A stretch of 64,000 nt of DNA from an uncultured Schlesneria sp. (GTDB lineage: Bacteria > Planctomycetota > Planctomycetia > Planctomycetales > Planctomycetaceae). The stretch spans positions 29,048 through 93,047 of the forward strand of contig CAIQIR010000037.1 in assembly GCA_903871875.1 (NCBI GenBank). Direction: 5' to 3'. A program made the position numbers and the translations under genes. This document shows, piece after piece, positions 37,193-46,853 of the stretch. Positions within the stretch are counted from its first letter, which is position 1, and every line of letters starts with the position of its first letter. The notes beneath the pieces are model-generated. The model did no database searches, was not told the DNA's origin, and worked only from the letters and a program-made list of their open reading frames with translations.

Positions 37193-39568
37193 ATGCCTCT
37201 GCGAACACCTTCATCGAGACGCAAGATGACTGACATCCTGAAGAATTCGACCGAAGCACGACCGCTGATCGCGGGCTTCTTGTCGTCTGTGCGATACCCA
37301 GAAACATGGCGAATCGCGAATGGACAAATTTTGGGAGCCGTGTGTTGTCTGCTAGCCTGGAATGTCGCCGCGTTCGCGTTCGCCCAATCAGTTTGCCTGC
37401 CCGCTCCGCGTCTGTTGACGACCATGCCGATGGGCGGAACGCCGGGCTCGCAAGTCGAAATCACGATCACCGGCGAAAACCTGGAAAAGGCCGAGGAATT
37501 GACCTTCTCGGACGCTCGACTAACTGCCACACGAAAATTGGACGCGGCCGGCCAACCCGAACCGAGCAAATTCCTCGTCACCATCGCCGCCAACTGCCCG
37601 GCCGGCCTCTATGAAGCGCGCGTGATGACACGTCTGGGAGTTTCCTCCTCGCGAATTTTCTCGGTCGGCTTATTGCCGGAAGTGACTCGGACCAGTCCCA
37701 ATACGTCGCTGGCCACGGCGATGGAATTGAAGGTCAACTCGCTTTGCAATGCCGTACTGACGGCAAGAGCCGTTGATTACTATTCCTTCGAAGGACGTCA
37801 GGGCCAGCGGATCGTGGCGGATTGTTCGTCCCGCGGAATCGATTCCAAACTCGATGCCGTCCTGATTATCGCGGACCACACGGGAAACGACCTGCTGGTC
37901 GAACGCCGTAGCGGACTGTTGGACTTCACAGTGCCCGCCGATGGGAAATTTCTGATCAAAGTTCACGGCCTGACCTTCGGTGGCGGACCGGCCTACTTCT
38001 ATCGGCTGGCGCTGCAAGAACTGTCCGCGGGAGCGCCAATTGTCCGACTTCCCTCGACGAAGACCGTGAATTCCTTCTCGTGGCCGCCTGTGGGTCTGGC
38101 GGCACAGTCCGAACTGACCGAGGTCGAACCGAATAACGATCGCACCAAAGCGCAACGCATCTCACTGCCGTGCGACATCGCTGGCAGCTTCTTTCCAGCG
38201 GCCGATGTGGACGTCTTCGAGTTTGAAGCAAAAAAAGGCGACGTCTGGTGGGTCGAAGTGGCTTCCGATCGATTGGGCCTGCCCACGGATCCCGCGATCC
38301 TCGTTCAACATGTCGGCAATCCCGGCGAGGGAGAGAAATTGACGGATGTCGCCGAGTTCAGCGATATCCCCAGCCCGATGAAAGTTTCCAGTAACGCCTA
38401 CACTTACGACGGTCCTCCCTACGACGCCGGATCGTCGGACATCCTCGGCAAGTTGACGATCAACGAAGACGGTCTCCATCGCCTGCAACTGACCGATCTG
38501 TTTGGTGGCACGCGTAGCGATCCCCGCAACGTGTATCGCCTGGTCATCCGTAAGGCGGCTCCCGACTTCGCTCTGGCGGCTTGGGCCCTGCATATGGAAT
38601 TGCGAAATGGTGATCGCAACGCCCTGTCCAAACCCCTCGCACTGCGCGGCGGATCGACCATGGCGTTGGAAGTCGTCGCCGTCAGACGAGACGGTTTCGA
38701 TGGCGATATCGAACTGGAAATGGAAGGTCTGCCAGAAGGAGTCACGGCACAAGGATTAAAAATCCCGGCGGGAAAATCACGCGGCATCATGTTGGTGACT
38801 GCCCATCAGGACGCCCCTCGTTCGTTGTTGTCAGCCCAGTTTTTCGGACGTGCCCAGATCGACGGAACAACCGTCACGCGGCCCTGCCGACTCGCATCGA
38901 TGGCTTGGCCCATTCCAGAAGCCTGGAACGAAATCCCCAGCCCCCGACTCTTGGATGACGTGCCCGTTTCGGTCAGTGGCTTCGATTTCGCGCCGATCTC
39001 GTTAATCCCTTCGTCGAACGAAGTCTATGAAGCGACGGCCGGCCAGAAACTGACGATCCCCTTCCATGAACGTCGGCGCAGTGAGTTTTCCGGAGCCACG
39101 ATGAGTCTGAAAGCGCTGGGAGCGGGCTTCGAGAACGTTCCCGCGTTTGATGTCTCATTGACGGAAGACACGTTCTCAGCGGTGCTGGATCTGGCCGCAC
39201 TCAAAACTCCACCGGGCGACTACGTCGTGGCCTTTTATGGAAGTGCCGTCGCGAAATATCGGAATCAACTGGAAGAGTTGACGGCGGCGGAAGAAGCCCA
39301 TCGTAAGGCCGAACAGGAACAGACGGCCCTCGCCGCCGCAGCCCAAAAACTCGTCGAAGAAGCCAAAGCCGTACCGGCCGAAGGCAAGGCCGCAGCGGAT
39401 CAAGCGGCCGAAGCGGCCTTGGCTCGGGAAAAAGCAGCAATGGCCGCCTTGGCTGTTGCTGCCGAACGATTAAAAAAGGCGACCGAGATCGCCAAGCCAA
39501 ATGATCTGGTCGATATCGTCGTTTCTGAACCGATCGCGATACGCGTCAAACCAGCGGAGAAACAATGA
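37193..39568 (+). CDS. Secreted PPC-like beta-domain protein with C-terminal coiled coil
   Basis: A 791-residue exported protein. A hydrophobic segment (GAVCCLLAWNVAAFAFA) is the probable signal. Several beta-sandwich domains follow, the first IPT-like (MPMGGTPGSQVEITITGENL), then two with the bacterial pre-peptidase C-terminal (PPC) pattern, for example VDYYSFEGRQGQRIVADC and ADVDVFEFEAKKGDVWWVE. Residues about 695-775 form an Ala/Glu/Lys-rich coiled coil before a short C-terminal tail. It lies 63 bp after the DUF1549 gene, and its stop overlaps the DUF1501 start by four bases. It may be a scaffold or adhesion partner for the two flanking proteins. Confidence 0.78.
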   Translation: MPLRTPSSRRKMTDILKNSTEARPLIAGFLSSVRYPETWRIANGQILGAVCCLLAWNVAAFAFAQSVCLPAPRLLTTMPMGGTPGSQVEITITGENLEKAEELTFSDARLTATRKLDAAGQPEPSKFLVTIAANCPAGLYEARVMTRLGVSSSRIFSVGLLPEVTRTSPNTSLATAMELKVNSLCNAVLTARAVDYYSFEGRQGQRIVADCSSRGIDSKLDAVLIIADHTGNDLLVERRSGLLDFTVPADGKFLIKVHGLTFGGGPAYFYRLALQELSAGAPIVRLPSTKTVNSFSWPPVGLAAQSELTEVEPNNDRTKAQRISLPCDIAGSFFPAADVDVFEFEAKKGDVWWVEVASDRLGLPTDPAILVQHVGNPGEGEKLTDVAEFSDIPSPMKVSSNAYTYDGPPYDAGSSDILGKLTINEDGLHRLQLTDLFGGTRSDPRNVYRLVIRKAAPDFALAAWALHMELRNGDRNALSKPLALRGGSTMALEVVAVRRDGFDGDIELEMEGLPEGVTAQGLKIPAGKSRGIMLVTAHQDAPRSLLSAQFFGRAQIDGTTVTRPCRLASMAWPIPEAWNEIPSPRLLDDVPVSVSGFDFAPISLIPSSNEVYEATAGQKLTIPFHERRRSEFSGATMSLKALGAGFENVPAFDVSLTEDTFSAVLDLAALKTPPGDYVVAFYGSAVAKYRNQLEELTAAEEAHRKAEQEQTALAAAAQKLVEEAKAVPAEGKAAADQAAEAALAREKAAMAALAVAAERLKKATEIAKPNDLVDIVVSEPIAIRVKPAEKQ

Positions 39569-41019
39569 CTCAATCTCGCGACGCCTTAACCAACGCCCTG
39601 TGCCAGGGCCCCTTTGGCCTGCAACCATGGCACCGACGCAGCTTTCTGCAAGCCGGCCTGGCAGGATTCGGCAGCCTCAGCTTGCCAGGTATCTTGAAAC
39701 TCCGCGCCCAGAATCCGTTGATGGCCGCTGACGGCACCGAAGCCAAACGGGAAAAGACGGCCGTCATCATGGTCTGGCAGCCGGGCGGCTGTTCGCACAT
39801 TGACACCTACGATCCCAAGCCCAGTGCCATCAGCGAATATCGCGGCCCCTTCGAAACCATCGCCACAAAGGTTCCGGGGCTGCGCTTCACGGAACTGTTG
39901 CCCCTGCAAGCCAGTATTGCAGACCGGTTCACCGTCTTGCGTTCGATGCAACAGACTGCCGGGGGACACCCCGCGGGTTCCATGCAATTGCTTTCGGGAG
40001 ATCCCGACACGCGAGACAAACCCAAGCCGCGGTTTCCTGATTGGATGACGGTGGCAAATTATCTTCGTTCGCAGGAAGGGCCTCGTCAAAATCCGTTGCC
40101 GATGTACGTCGGCGTCAATCCGCCTTTGGAATACAACGGCCCCGCCTATCTGGGCGATGCCTATTCCCCGTTTACGGTTTCGGGCGACCCCAATCAGCCC
40201 ACGTTCTCGGTACCAAACATTGGTCTGTCAGATGCCGGCGAAGTCCAGCGGATTGGCCGGCGATCGAACCTGCGGCGAAATCTCGACACGATTGAACGCA
40301 CCTTCGATCAACAGGGCGAACTCGCGGCGCTCGACGAATTCGAATCCCAGGCGATGACGCTGCTGACTAACCCCAAAACCAAGGAAGCATTCGATCTGAG
40401 CCGCGAAGATGATCGCACTCGCGATCGCTATGGTCGAAACTCGTGGGGCCAGCAACTGCTGCTGTCGCGACGCCTGGTGGAAGCCGGCGTGGAAGTGATG
40501 ACAACCAGCCTGAGCGGCCCGCTTTGTGGTCGTGTCCAAAACTGGGACGACCATGCCGTGAACCATCACGTTTTCGACGCAATGCGATTCCGCGCGGCCG
40601 CGTATGACCGAGCCGTGACCGCCTTGATCGAAGATATTTACGAACGCGGACTCGACAAGCGCGTGCTGGTGGTCGTGACGGGTGAATTCGGTCGGACCCC
40701 GAAAATTAACTACGCCGCCAGCACCGGTGCCGGTGATGCCAGTGCTCCCGCAGGTACGCAGCAACCAGGTCGTGACCATTGGCCGCGTGCGTTTTCCAAT
40801 ATCTGGGCGGGTGGAGGAATCCAGACCGGACGCGTGATCGGCGCCACGGACAAACGAGGCGAAGATGTGGTCGAACGGATGTGTGGTCCCGGGGACTTCC
40901 TCGCGACCATTTACCACCATCTGGGTATCAATTCGGCCACGACAGCGATTCGCGACCTGAATGGACGCCCGACTCCGATTGTTGACCACGGAAAGCCGAT
41001 CCCCGAACTGATCGCCTGA
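39565..41019 (+). CDS. DUF1501 (sulfatase-like) protein, Tat-type signal
   Basis: A 484-residue protein with a probable twin-arginine signal: WHRRSFLQAGLAGFGSLSLP, which suits folded metalloproteins. The body resembles the DUF1501 family, which is related to the alkaline phosphatase/sulfatase superfamily: VIMVWQPGGCSHIDTYDP near 67-84, LLPLQASIADRFTVLRSMQ, and the metal-binding-like VVVTGEFGRTPKINY. Such proteins are paired with DUF1549/DUF1553 proteins across planctomycetes, as here. Substrate unknown. ATG 39565 overlaps the upstream stop by four bases. Confidence 0.88.
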   Translation: MTQSRDALTNALCQGPFGLQPWHRRSFLQAGLAGFGSLSLPGILKLRAQNPLMAADGTEAKREKTAVIMVWQPGGCSHIDTYDPKPSAISEYRGPFETIATKVPGLRFTELLPLQASIADRFTVLRSMQQTAGGHPAGSMQLLSGDPDTRDKPKPRFPDWMTVANYLRSQEGPRQNPLPMYVGVNPPLEYNGPAYLGDAYSPFTVSGDPNQPTFSVPNIGLSDAGEVQRIGRRSNLRRNLDTIERTFDQQGELAALDEFESQAMTLLTNPKTKEAFDLSREDDRTRDRYGRNSWGQQLLLSRRLVEAGVEVMTTSLSGPLCGRVQNWDDHAVNHHVFDAMRFRAAAYDRAVTALIEDIYERGLDKRVLVVVTGEFGRTPKINYAASTGAGDASAPAGTQQPGRDHWPRAFSNIWAGGGIQTGRVIGATDKRGEDVVERMCGPGDFLATIYHHLGINSATTAIRDLNGRPTPIVDHGKPIPELIA

Positions 41020-41222
41020 TGCCCCGCCAGCAGAAGGAACGTCGCCGCACAATCGTTGCTGACGTGCATGAACCCTTGGAATCTGCGTGGCTTTCACAGC
41101 GATCGACGCAGCCTCAGCGCCAACGACATTGGCAAGCGATTCGTCCGGGTTCACCGGGTTCGCGTTGCGGTCAATCAGCGTCACGTACCGAACGACCTCA
41201 ATCAATGGCCGCGTCGGATGGC

Positions 41223-42332
41223 TTAATGCTTGATTGGAATCGGAAGACCACAAACCTCTTTCAATAGCTCGTTCGCCAGGGCGGTGGTTCCTAGCCCCTG
41301 TCCCTGCAGATTCATGATAAAGATCACGGCATCATCCCGTGCCGGGACAAACTGAAACTGGCTGGAATAGCCCGACGCCGCCCCGTCCTTCCCGACGATT
41401 TTGATTCCGTTGACTTCGCGAGCGAACCAGCCCGGTGTACCCGTCATACCGGGCGTCACCGGTGATAGCATCTCTTGTGTGCGAGCCGGTGTCAGCAATT
41501 TGTGTTGTTGAATCCCGCGATACAACCGCAGCAGGTCGCCTAGCGTCGTCTGAATGAAACCCGATGGAATCGCGTATTCCCCGCCCTTCGGCGCGACTTC
41601 CTGAATCACCTCCAGTCGGCCATTCTTACGCAAATAATGACCGGGCGAATGGTTGGGATCGGTCTGGCCATAGCCGGTGTGCGTCATCTCCAGCGGCTTG
41701 AACACTTCGTTCGTCATGAATTCCAGATAGGACTCGCCCGAGGCCCCTTCGATCACCTGTCCGGCGATCGCAAAATTGAAATTGTTGTACTGCTGCTTGG
41801 AGCCAGGTTTGAATTGCAGTGGCAGATCTTCGGCGGCACGAAACGTTGCTTCCAGATTCGGACTTTTGGCAGTCGCCATCTCGGGAATGCCGCTTTGATG
41901 AGCCAGAAATAGTTTCAGCGGAATGTGATGCCAGGACTTGGGAACGGCATGCACCAGACGGCCAATCGGTTCATCGAATTTCACCTTGCCCCGCTCAATC
42001 AGAAGTTCAATACCGACGCCAGTAATCGCCTTCGACAATGATCCGATATAAAACAAAGTGTCGGAATCGGGACGCGTTTCATCTTCCGGAGTCCGCACGC
42101 CATACCCTTTTTCGACGACAACGCGACCGTCACGCACGACAGCCAGAACTAACCCCGGTACCTTTTTTTCCTTCATGAAGTGTTCGACAATTCGATCCGC
42201 CTTGACGACAGGCGAAGAAGAGTCAGGATGCCCGCGATCGCGGGCTTTGGCCCCCTGTTGAGCGTCGGCAAGTCCGACGGAGACACCGATCACAAGGCCA
42301 CACATCCAACCGGACAGCTTCAACAATCGCAC
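41223..42332 (-). CDS. Secreted serine hydrolase (beta-lactamase/class C-like)
   Basis: A 369-residue exported protein of the serine hydrolase/penicillin-binding (class C beta-lactamase) family. Signal peptide at 1-25 (WMCGLVIGVSVGLADA). SxxK is SLSKAITG (near 98), YxN is YNNFNF (near 187), and the third motif appears as KDGAASGYSS (near 331), a variant of HxG. The family includes esterases, D-aminopeptidases and carboxypeptidases; the substrate cannot be told. The start is GTG 42332 with AGGAG five bases upstream. It is convergent with the DUF1501 gene (203 bp between the stops). Confidence 0.87.
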   Translation of the reverse strand: MRLLKLSGWMCGLVIGVSVGLADAQQGAKARDRGHPDSSSPVVKADRIVEHFMKEKKVPGLVLAVVRDGRVVVEKGYGVRTPEDETRPDSDTLFYIGSLSKAITGVGIELLIERGKVKFDEPIGRLVHAVPKSWHHIPLKLFLAHQSGIPEMATAKSPNLEATFRAAEDLPLQFKPGSKQQYNNFNFAIAGQVIEGASGESYLEFMTNEVFKPLEMTHTGYGQTDPNHSPGHYLRKNGRLEVIQEVAPKGGEYAIPSGFIQTTLGDLLRLYRGIQQHKLLTPARTQEMLSPVTPGMTGTPGWFAREVNGIKIVGKDGAASGYSSQFQFVPARDDAVIFIMNLQGQGLGTTALANELLKEVCGLPIPIKH

Positions 42333-42454
42333 GGCAACTCCTAGACATAAGTGGTGGTTTTAGACGGAAAAAACCTGCGGAGCTCGTCGCCTGGTGCCCT
42401 AAAAAATGTATCGCTGAGCCGATTTGCGATCAATCGCATTGGGGGGATTGCTCC

Positions 42455-42622
42455 GCCAGTTCCAGCGGCAATGCCCGGTCGCTCAATGTCGGAGCAGGAA
42501 TCACGATCAATCTGCCGCAATGGAATGACCTGGATGCCGACGGAAAAACGTTCGACGAAATCGGCCTTGTGCCCGACATCGACATCGACACTAAAGCCAC
42601 CGACTTGAAGTTCGAGACATGA
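42455..42622 (+). pseudogene. 3' remnant of an S41-family peptidase gene
   Basis: A 56-codon open stretch ending in TGA reads SSSGNARSLN..GAGITINLPQWNDLDADGKTF..IGLVPDIDIDT. It matches the end of S41 (C-terminal processing) peptidases, where a conserved SSGN, a beta strand with LPxW, then PDG and GxxPDI occur in this order. No upstream S41 domain is present in any frame; 132 bp upstream the serine hydrolase gene begins on the other strand. This suggests that the rest of the gene was lost by deletion or replacement. The 234 bp after it to the next gene are AT-rich without features. Confidence 0.55.
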
Positions 42623-42856
42623 TACCTCCATTGTTGCTGGGATGGTTAAAGTATAATTATATCGCTCGTTGCAAAAAAACGATCGACTTTCGATTCCTCG
42701 TTAAGAATCCAGGGAGTTGGATCGTTGACGTTGTTACAACCCCGGTCGAGGATCTCGAGAATCACAGAATCGACGATCTGGTTAGGGCAGTCCGAGGAAA
42801 TTGATTCGATCGGATCATTAGCCTCTCGCAACTGAACAGCGCAATTCTGTGAATGA

Positions 42857-43489
42857 TCAGCTTGCGGTCGGTGTTTCGTCCCGAAGGCTTAAGAGTATTG
42901 CTTCCAGCTCCTTCAGTTCCTGGCGTCGTGGTTCAAGTTCGTCGCGGACGGCGTGCTGGTTCAGCCGATAAACGCTGACAAAAACGATGACGCAAATGCT
43001 GATGACGATGGCTATCGCGAGAACGGTCCACCATCCACCCTCTCGTCTGCGCCACGCCACATCGCCAAAGAAGGCCAGCATTGGAACGCTCAACGGAAGC
43101 AGATACCACCAGAAGATGTTGCTGAGCAGCCAAATTTGATGCTCAATCTGTGCCTGAGAACATTCGACGCGACGGCGAAGAGACTCGGCCGGTTCGGGTG
43201 GTTGCGGCTTGTAACGCATCCGGTCAACTAACATAAATCCTGCAATCCATAGCAGGCCTGGCACGGTCAAAAACCATGTCCACGGCAGATGGAGTTTAAC
43301 TCCTAGGAAAATCCAAATGGGAACCATCGCCAGTGCGATACCTACCTCGCGAACATCTCGCCAGAAGATCACGGCCGTGAAATTGCGCTGGTTGCGTCGC
43401 ACTTCTTTGAGCAGCAGTTCGGCATCGATCGTCGGTCGAGGCTGCAATTTTTGCGACTGCCAAGCTTGCTTGAATGGGTCAAGATTCAT
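42857..43489 (-). CDS. Membrane protein coupled to an ECF sigma factor, possible anti-sigma
   Basis: A 210-residue protein with an N-terminal cytoplasmic part of about 45 residues and four hydrophobic helices (roughly 47-65, 68-88, 122-145, 150-175) and a cytoplasmic C-terminal helix. It overlaps the sigma-factor stop by 11 bases, the classical arrangement of an ECF sigma/anti-sigma pair. No zinc-binding ZAS motif (HxxxCxxC) was seen, so a sigma-binding role is inferred from position only. Confidence 0.65.
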   Translation of the reverse strand: MNLDPFKQAWQSQKLQPRPTIDAELLLKEVRRNQRNFTAVIFWRDVREVGIALAMVPIWIFLGVKLHLPWTWFLTVPGLLWIAGFMLVDRMRYKPQPPEPAESLRRRVECSQAQIEHQIWLLSNIFWWYLLPLSVPMLAFFGDVAWRRREGGWWTVLAIAIVISICVIVFVSVYRLNQHAVRDELEPRRQELKELEAILLSLRDETPTAS

Positions 43490-44003
43490 GTGACTCTTCT
43501 TTCAGCAGTTCACCCAAGGCCTTTTTTGCTCGATTTAATTTGACTCCGACATTACTTTCCGAGATGCCAAGTACCTCGGCCATCTGGCAATAGCTCATGT
43601 CATCCAGGTGCAGGAGTACCAACGCGGCATCTGTTTTGGGCAACTGTCGTATCGCAACGTAAAGCCGTTCAACCAATTCGCGTTGAACGAGCTGCTCGGT
43701 ACTATCCAACCCGAAGTCGAAAAACTCTTCAATTTCAAGAATTGGCTGTTGCGAGGTTTGACGGCGGCGTTCTTTGCGGTGCCAGCTGATTGCCGTGTTC
43801 AATGCGACGCGGTAAAACCAAGTTGACGCATCGGACTGGCCCTGAAATTGTGGCAATGAGTGCCAAATTTGAAGCAGGACTTCCTGTGCCAAGTCCTGAC
43901 AATCGTGGTTGTTCAGTGTGTAGGCGCGTGCCACTTTTAAGACGGCGCCATGATGCTCAACGAGCCACCTCTTAAATCGCGACTCGATTGTTTCATTCAG
44001 CAA
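43479..44003 (-). CDS. ECF-type RNA polymerase sigma factor
   Basis: A 174-residue sigma-70 family protein with regions 2 and 4 only. Region 2 holds DCQDLAQEVLLQIWHSLPQF and STWFYRVALNTAISWHRKER; region 4 has LPKTDAALVLLHLDDMSYCQ followed by MAEVLGISESNVGVKLNRAKK. The start is probably TTG 44003 because no in-frame ATG is nearby and a stop lies nine codons before it. It should direct transcription of a small regulon, perhaps including this pair. The downstream gene overlaps it and may encode its inhibitor. Confidence 0.85.
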   Translation of the reverse strand: MLNETIESRFKRWLVEHHGAVLKVARAYTLNNHDCQDLAQEVLLQIWHSLPQFQGQSDASTWFYRVALNTAISWHRKERRRQTSQQPILEIEEFFDFGLDSTEQLVQRELVERLYVAIRQLPKTDAALVLLHLDDMSYCQMAEVLGISESNVGVKLNRAKKALGELLKEESHES

Positions 44004-44154
44004 TTCAAAACGGCCCTTTCAAAAGTATTGGTCGCCTGACGCAGCAATTTATTACAAGAAAAATGTGGCGGAAGTAAATTGGTGCCATGCTTGGCATAGG
44101 TCTCCCATGCCAATTTGAATCCGACGGCTTTCCGGCGGTCGGATTTTTATTTCT

Positions 44155-46349
44155 TCAGTTCCCACTAGCCCTCGGAACATCATTCACCGGTTTGGGCTTG
44201 GGAGTTGTCAGTGTCTCGGGATATCTAAGATGCCCCGGTCGTGACAGGGCGGCCATTCTTCGAAGCCGACCAACCTCCTCCTCATCGGCCCAAAGAATCC
44301 AATAACGTTGCGTCGGAGTCTGGCGGCCATTTACCCACCGATGTTTCGCCCAACTGCGCAACGTCAGCAGCGTGACACCGAGTTCGCGGGCCAAGTCTGG
44401 CAGTTTCCATTCGTGTGGCTCCAAATCGATATCGTCACGAGGGCGAGTGAGGCCTCTTCGCAGTAACAGTTGAAAAATCTGTTCCTTCGAAAACTGATTG
44501 TAGCGCCGTGGCGGTACGAACCCCTCGCGTTCAACATCTTAGCGATCGTTGCCGCAGAGCGGCCTTCCCGACTTAATTGAATGACCCGGTTCCAGAACTC
44601 ATCATAGTTTTGCATCTGATTGAAGCTGGCCACGGACCGGCACAATTGAACACGACTCACGAAACCGCCTTGCCAGTTGATCTCTGCCTGGACTTGGTTG
44701 TTGTCGGGATCAACATGCACGACGACGTGATCCACGATGCAACGAATGATCGTCTTGCGATCAGCATTAGTTGTTTCCGGCGCTTTCAATAGCTCCGGAA
44801 TGTCTCGGGACAATGCCGTAATCTGAGCGCGCTCCTCGACTGACAACTGGGGCGGCCGGGCGGCAGTGAAACGATCATAGTCATCTTGCAACTGCCGCCA
44901 GTTCCGAAGTGCTTCCTCCCAGCGCTGCTCCAGCGTCCTCGCCACCAAACGATTCTCAGGATCGACCGCTTGATACTGTCGTTCCGTATGTTCGGTCTCG
45001 TGCTGGGCTCGTTCCAACCGCTGCTTCCACTGTCGGTCCAGACGTTGACGGTCACGACGTTCATCGTCGATCGCCTGTAGGCTGAGAGCCAGGGAGCTCG
45101 GTTCCAGAGCCAGTGAGACCTGGCGGCTGACAAGTTCATCAATCGCTGCTGCATTCAGACCGTGGCACGTTCTCGGCAAAGCCATTTCCGAGTCTCGTGT
45201 GCAGTTGTAGAACGGGCGATGCTCGCGACGATAACCGCAGTTGAGCCGTCGGCCGCATGAACCGCAGATCAAAATGCCAGCGAGTAATGCTTGGCCATCG
45301 CGAGGAACACCTGGAGCGTCGGCAACGGCTCGATTCCTTTGCAGACGCTCTTGATTTGCCAAGTAACGCTCCCACGTAATGTAGGCCGGCATTCGATTGT
45401 GCAGTAAAACAGTCCACCCCTGCTTGGGTGTTGCTACGTCTCTAGAAGGATGATGGTTCCGCGACCGTTTTGACTTTAATCGCCCATAAGCATAGGCACC
45501 GGCATAAATCGGATGATGAAGGATGCGAAAAAGTCGCGACAACGTCGGTCGCCGCAAAACCAATTCACCTCGATGAGAACCATTCTGGAGCCTGACTCCG
45601 AGTGAAATGCCGCTCCGAACAAGATCATGCATCACTGCGTAGACCGTCCCCAACTCATCAAACCTGTCAAAGATTAATCTCGTGATGTCTCTCGCCTGCT
45701 CATCAGGCTCCATGATGACCTCGCCGGATGGCGTCCTCAAATATCCCATCGGAACCGCGATGACCAGTTCGCCCCGTTCCGCTTTATGAAGCTTTCCACG
45801 AGTCAATCGATTCCGCATCGTGAACAGTTCAAATTCACTCATCGTTCCTTTGAGTCCCAGTAACAACCGATCATTGCTCTCGGTGGGGTTGTAGAGACCG
45901 TCCTGATCTCCGAGCAATGTGCCGAATAACGAGCAAAGCTCGAGCAAATGGTGCCAGTCCTTCGACGATCGGGCCAGACGGCTCATTTCTAAACCGAGGA
46001 CCACACCCACATGATCGAGCGTGACTTCGGCCAACAACCGTTGGAACCCCGTACGCTTGTCCGCAGTCCTTCCACTTCGGCCTTGATCCTCGTCAATGAC
46101 GATTACCTGATTCGCCGACCATCCCAGTGCGATGGCATGCGCCGCCAAATCGTATTGACGCTCGCGGGATTCCGGGTGTTCGACGATTTGTTTCGGCGAT
46201 GATTGGCGGACATAGACGATTGCCAATCGGTCAAGATGCCGCTCCTGAATTTTCGATGAACGTAGCCCGCGAACCAGTGGTTCGAACGACTTCGGCGAAG
46301 GGCACGCCGCATTGCCAACATCCGCAAGCGTGGAAGTGCGGCTAATCAT
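44155..46349 (-). pseudogene. Large serine recombinase with a frameshift near the 3' end
   Basis: A large serine recombinase: N-terminal resolvase domain with the nucleophile in YVRQSSPKQ (Ser50), EMSRLARSSKDW and the E-helix, recombinase domain (DUF4368-like) and a zinc ribbon CGSCGRRLNC..C at about 385-410, then a long coiled coil. Up to about 44530 the frame is that of 46349; after that it continues in the next frame as FVPPRRYNQFSKEQIFQLLL and a helix-turn-helix-like tail EWKLPDLARELGVTLLTLRS (44155-44424). The sequence ...LNAxGF... is family-typical, so a one-base deletion at 44526-44529 (in AACGCGAGGGG) is the simplest explanation. The C-terminal DNA-binding tail is then lost from the product. 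ATG 46349 has GGAGGTG five bases upstream. Confidence 0.78.
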
Positions 46350-46545
46350 GTTGCACCTCCGGGTTCTGCTCTTGCATCGCTTGCTGACGAACAATTCGAC
46401 TCAGTGTCTGCAACACCCGTTGCTGAATTGCCGGTGGCAATGCCTCCCAGAGATTTTTCAAACGGATCGAGTGAGGTCGGTCTTCCGAGCGCGGGGGGGG
46501 ACTCTGTCTGCGCTGTGCATGGGATACTTCCTTGTGATAGCTCAT
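46342..46545 (-). CDS. Small protein upstream of and overlapping the serine recombinase
   Basis: A 67-residue protein, basic and then helical: IRLKNLWEALPPAIQQRVLQ, then TLSRIVRQQAMQEQNPEVQ. Its last eight bases overlap the recombinase start (46349). A small ORF in this place is plausible as an accessory or directionality factor, and translational coupling with the recombinase is likely. No family is recognised. ATG 46545 is the chosen start. Confidence 0.5.
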   Translation of the reverse strand: MSYHKEVSHAQRRQSPPPRSEDRPHSIRLKNLWEALPPAIQQRVLQTLSRIVRQQAMQEQNPEVQHD

Positions 46546-46853
46546 TCCGGCGATGCTGGGTCCAATTCGCCAGCCTTAAGAGCGCCGAGACGGCAATTAT
46601 TGCCTGCGGATCTGGCTTGCGTCTACGTCTAACATCGGTGGGACTGTGTTTCGTGGTTCCTCACCGATGACACCGATCCGGTCTTATCAACCGCGTTGAA
46701 ACCATTGCGAGGCACAGAACGACGCTCGAGCGACGTTCTCAAAAATCGCTCTGTGGCCAACGGATCGGGCGACAAATCCCAGGACCGAGTCGCGCCGGAT
46801 TCTCGCGGCTGATTCCCTGAGCCGGATTCGAGTCCGTTCGTCTTCCGCGGTCC
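46546..46853. other. Intergenic region beside the recombinase element
   Basis: 308 bp between the small protein gene and the MATE exporter stop. It holds a run of G near 46493-46500 just before it, and no ORF with protein-like content, tRNA or terminator. It is where the element's right end should lie; a crossover core was not found. Confidence 0.3.

Larger units (their letters stand above)
44155..46545 (-). mobile_element. Serine-recombinase mobile element, ends undefined
   Basis: The recombinase pseudogene and the overlapping small gene form a two-gene unit inserted between an ECF sigma-factor pair and a MATE exporter gene. Serine-recombinase elements lack terminal inverted repeats, and no direct repeat or short crossover core was found by eye, so the ends are minimal limits. 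The frameshift suggests that the copy is no longer mobile on its own. Confidence 0.55.

Noticed and set aside
40228..41253. 341-codon minus-strand ORF
   Set aside because: Almost all of it is antisense to the DUF1501 gene. Its first 60 residues (41020-41253) look moderately protein-like but match no family known to me.
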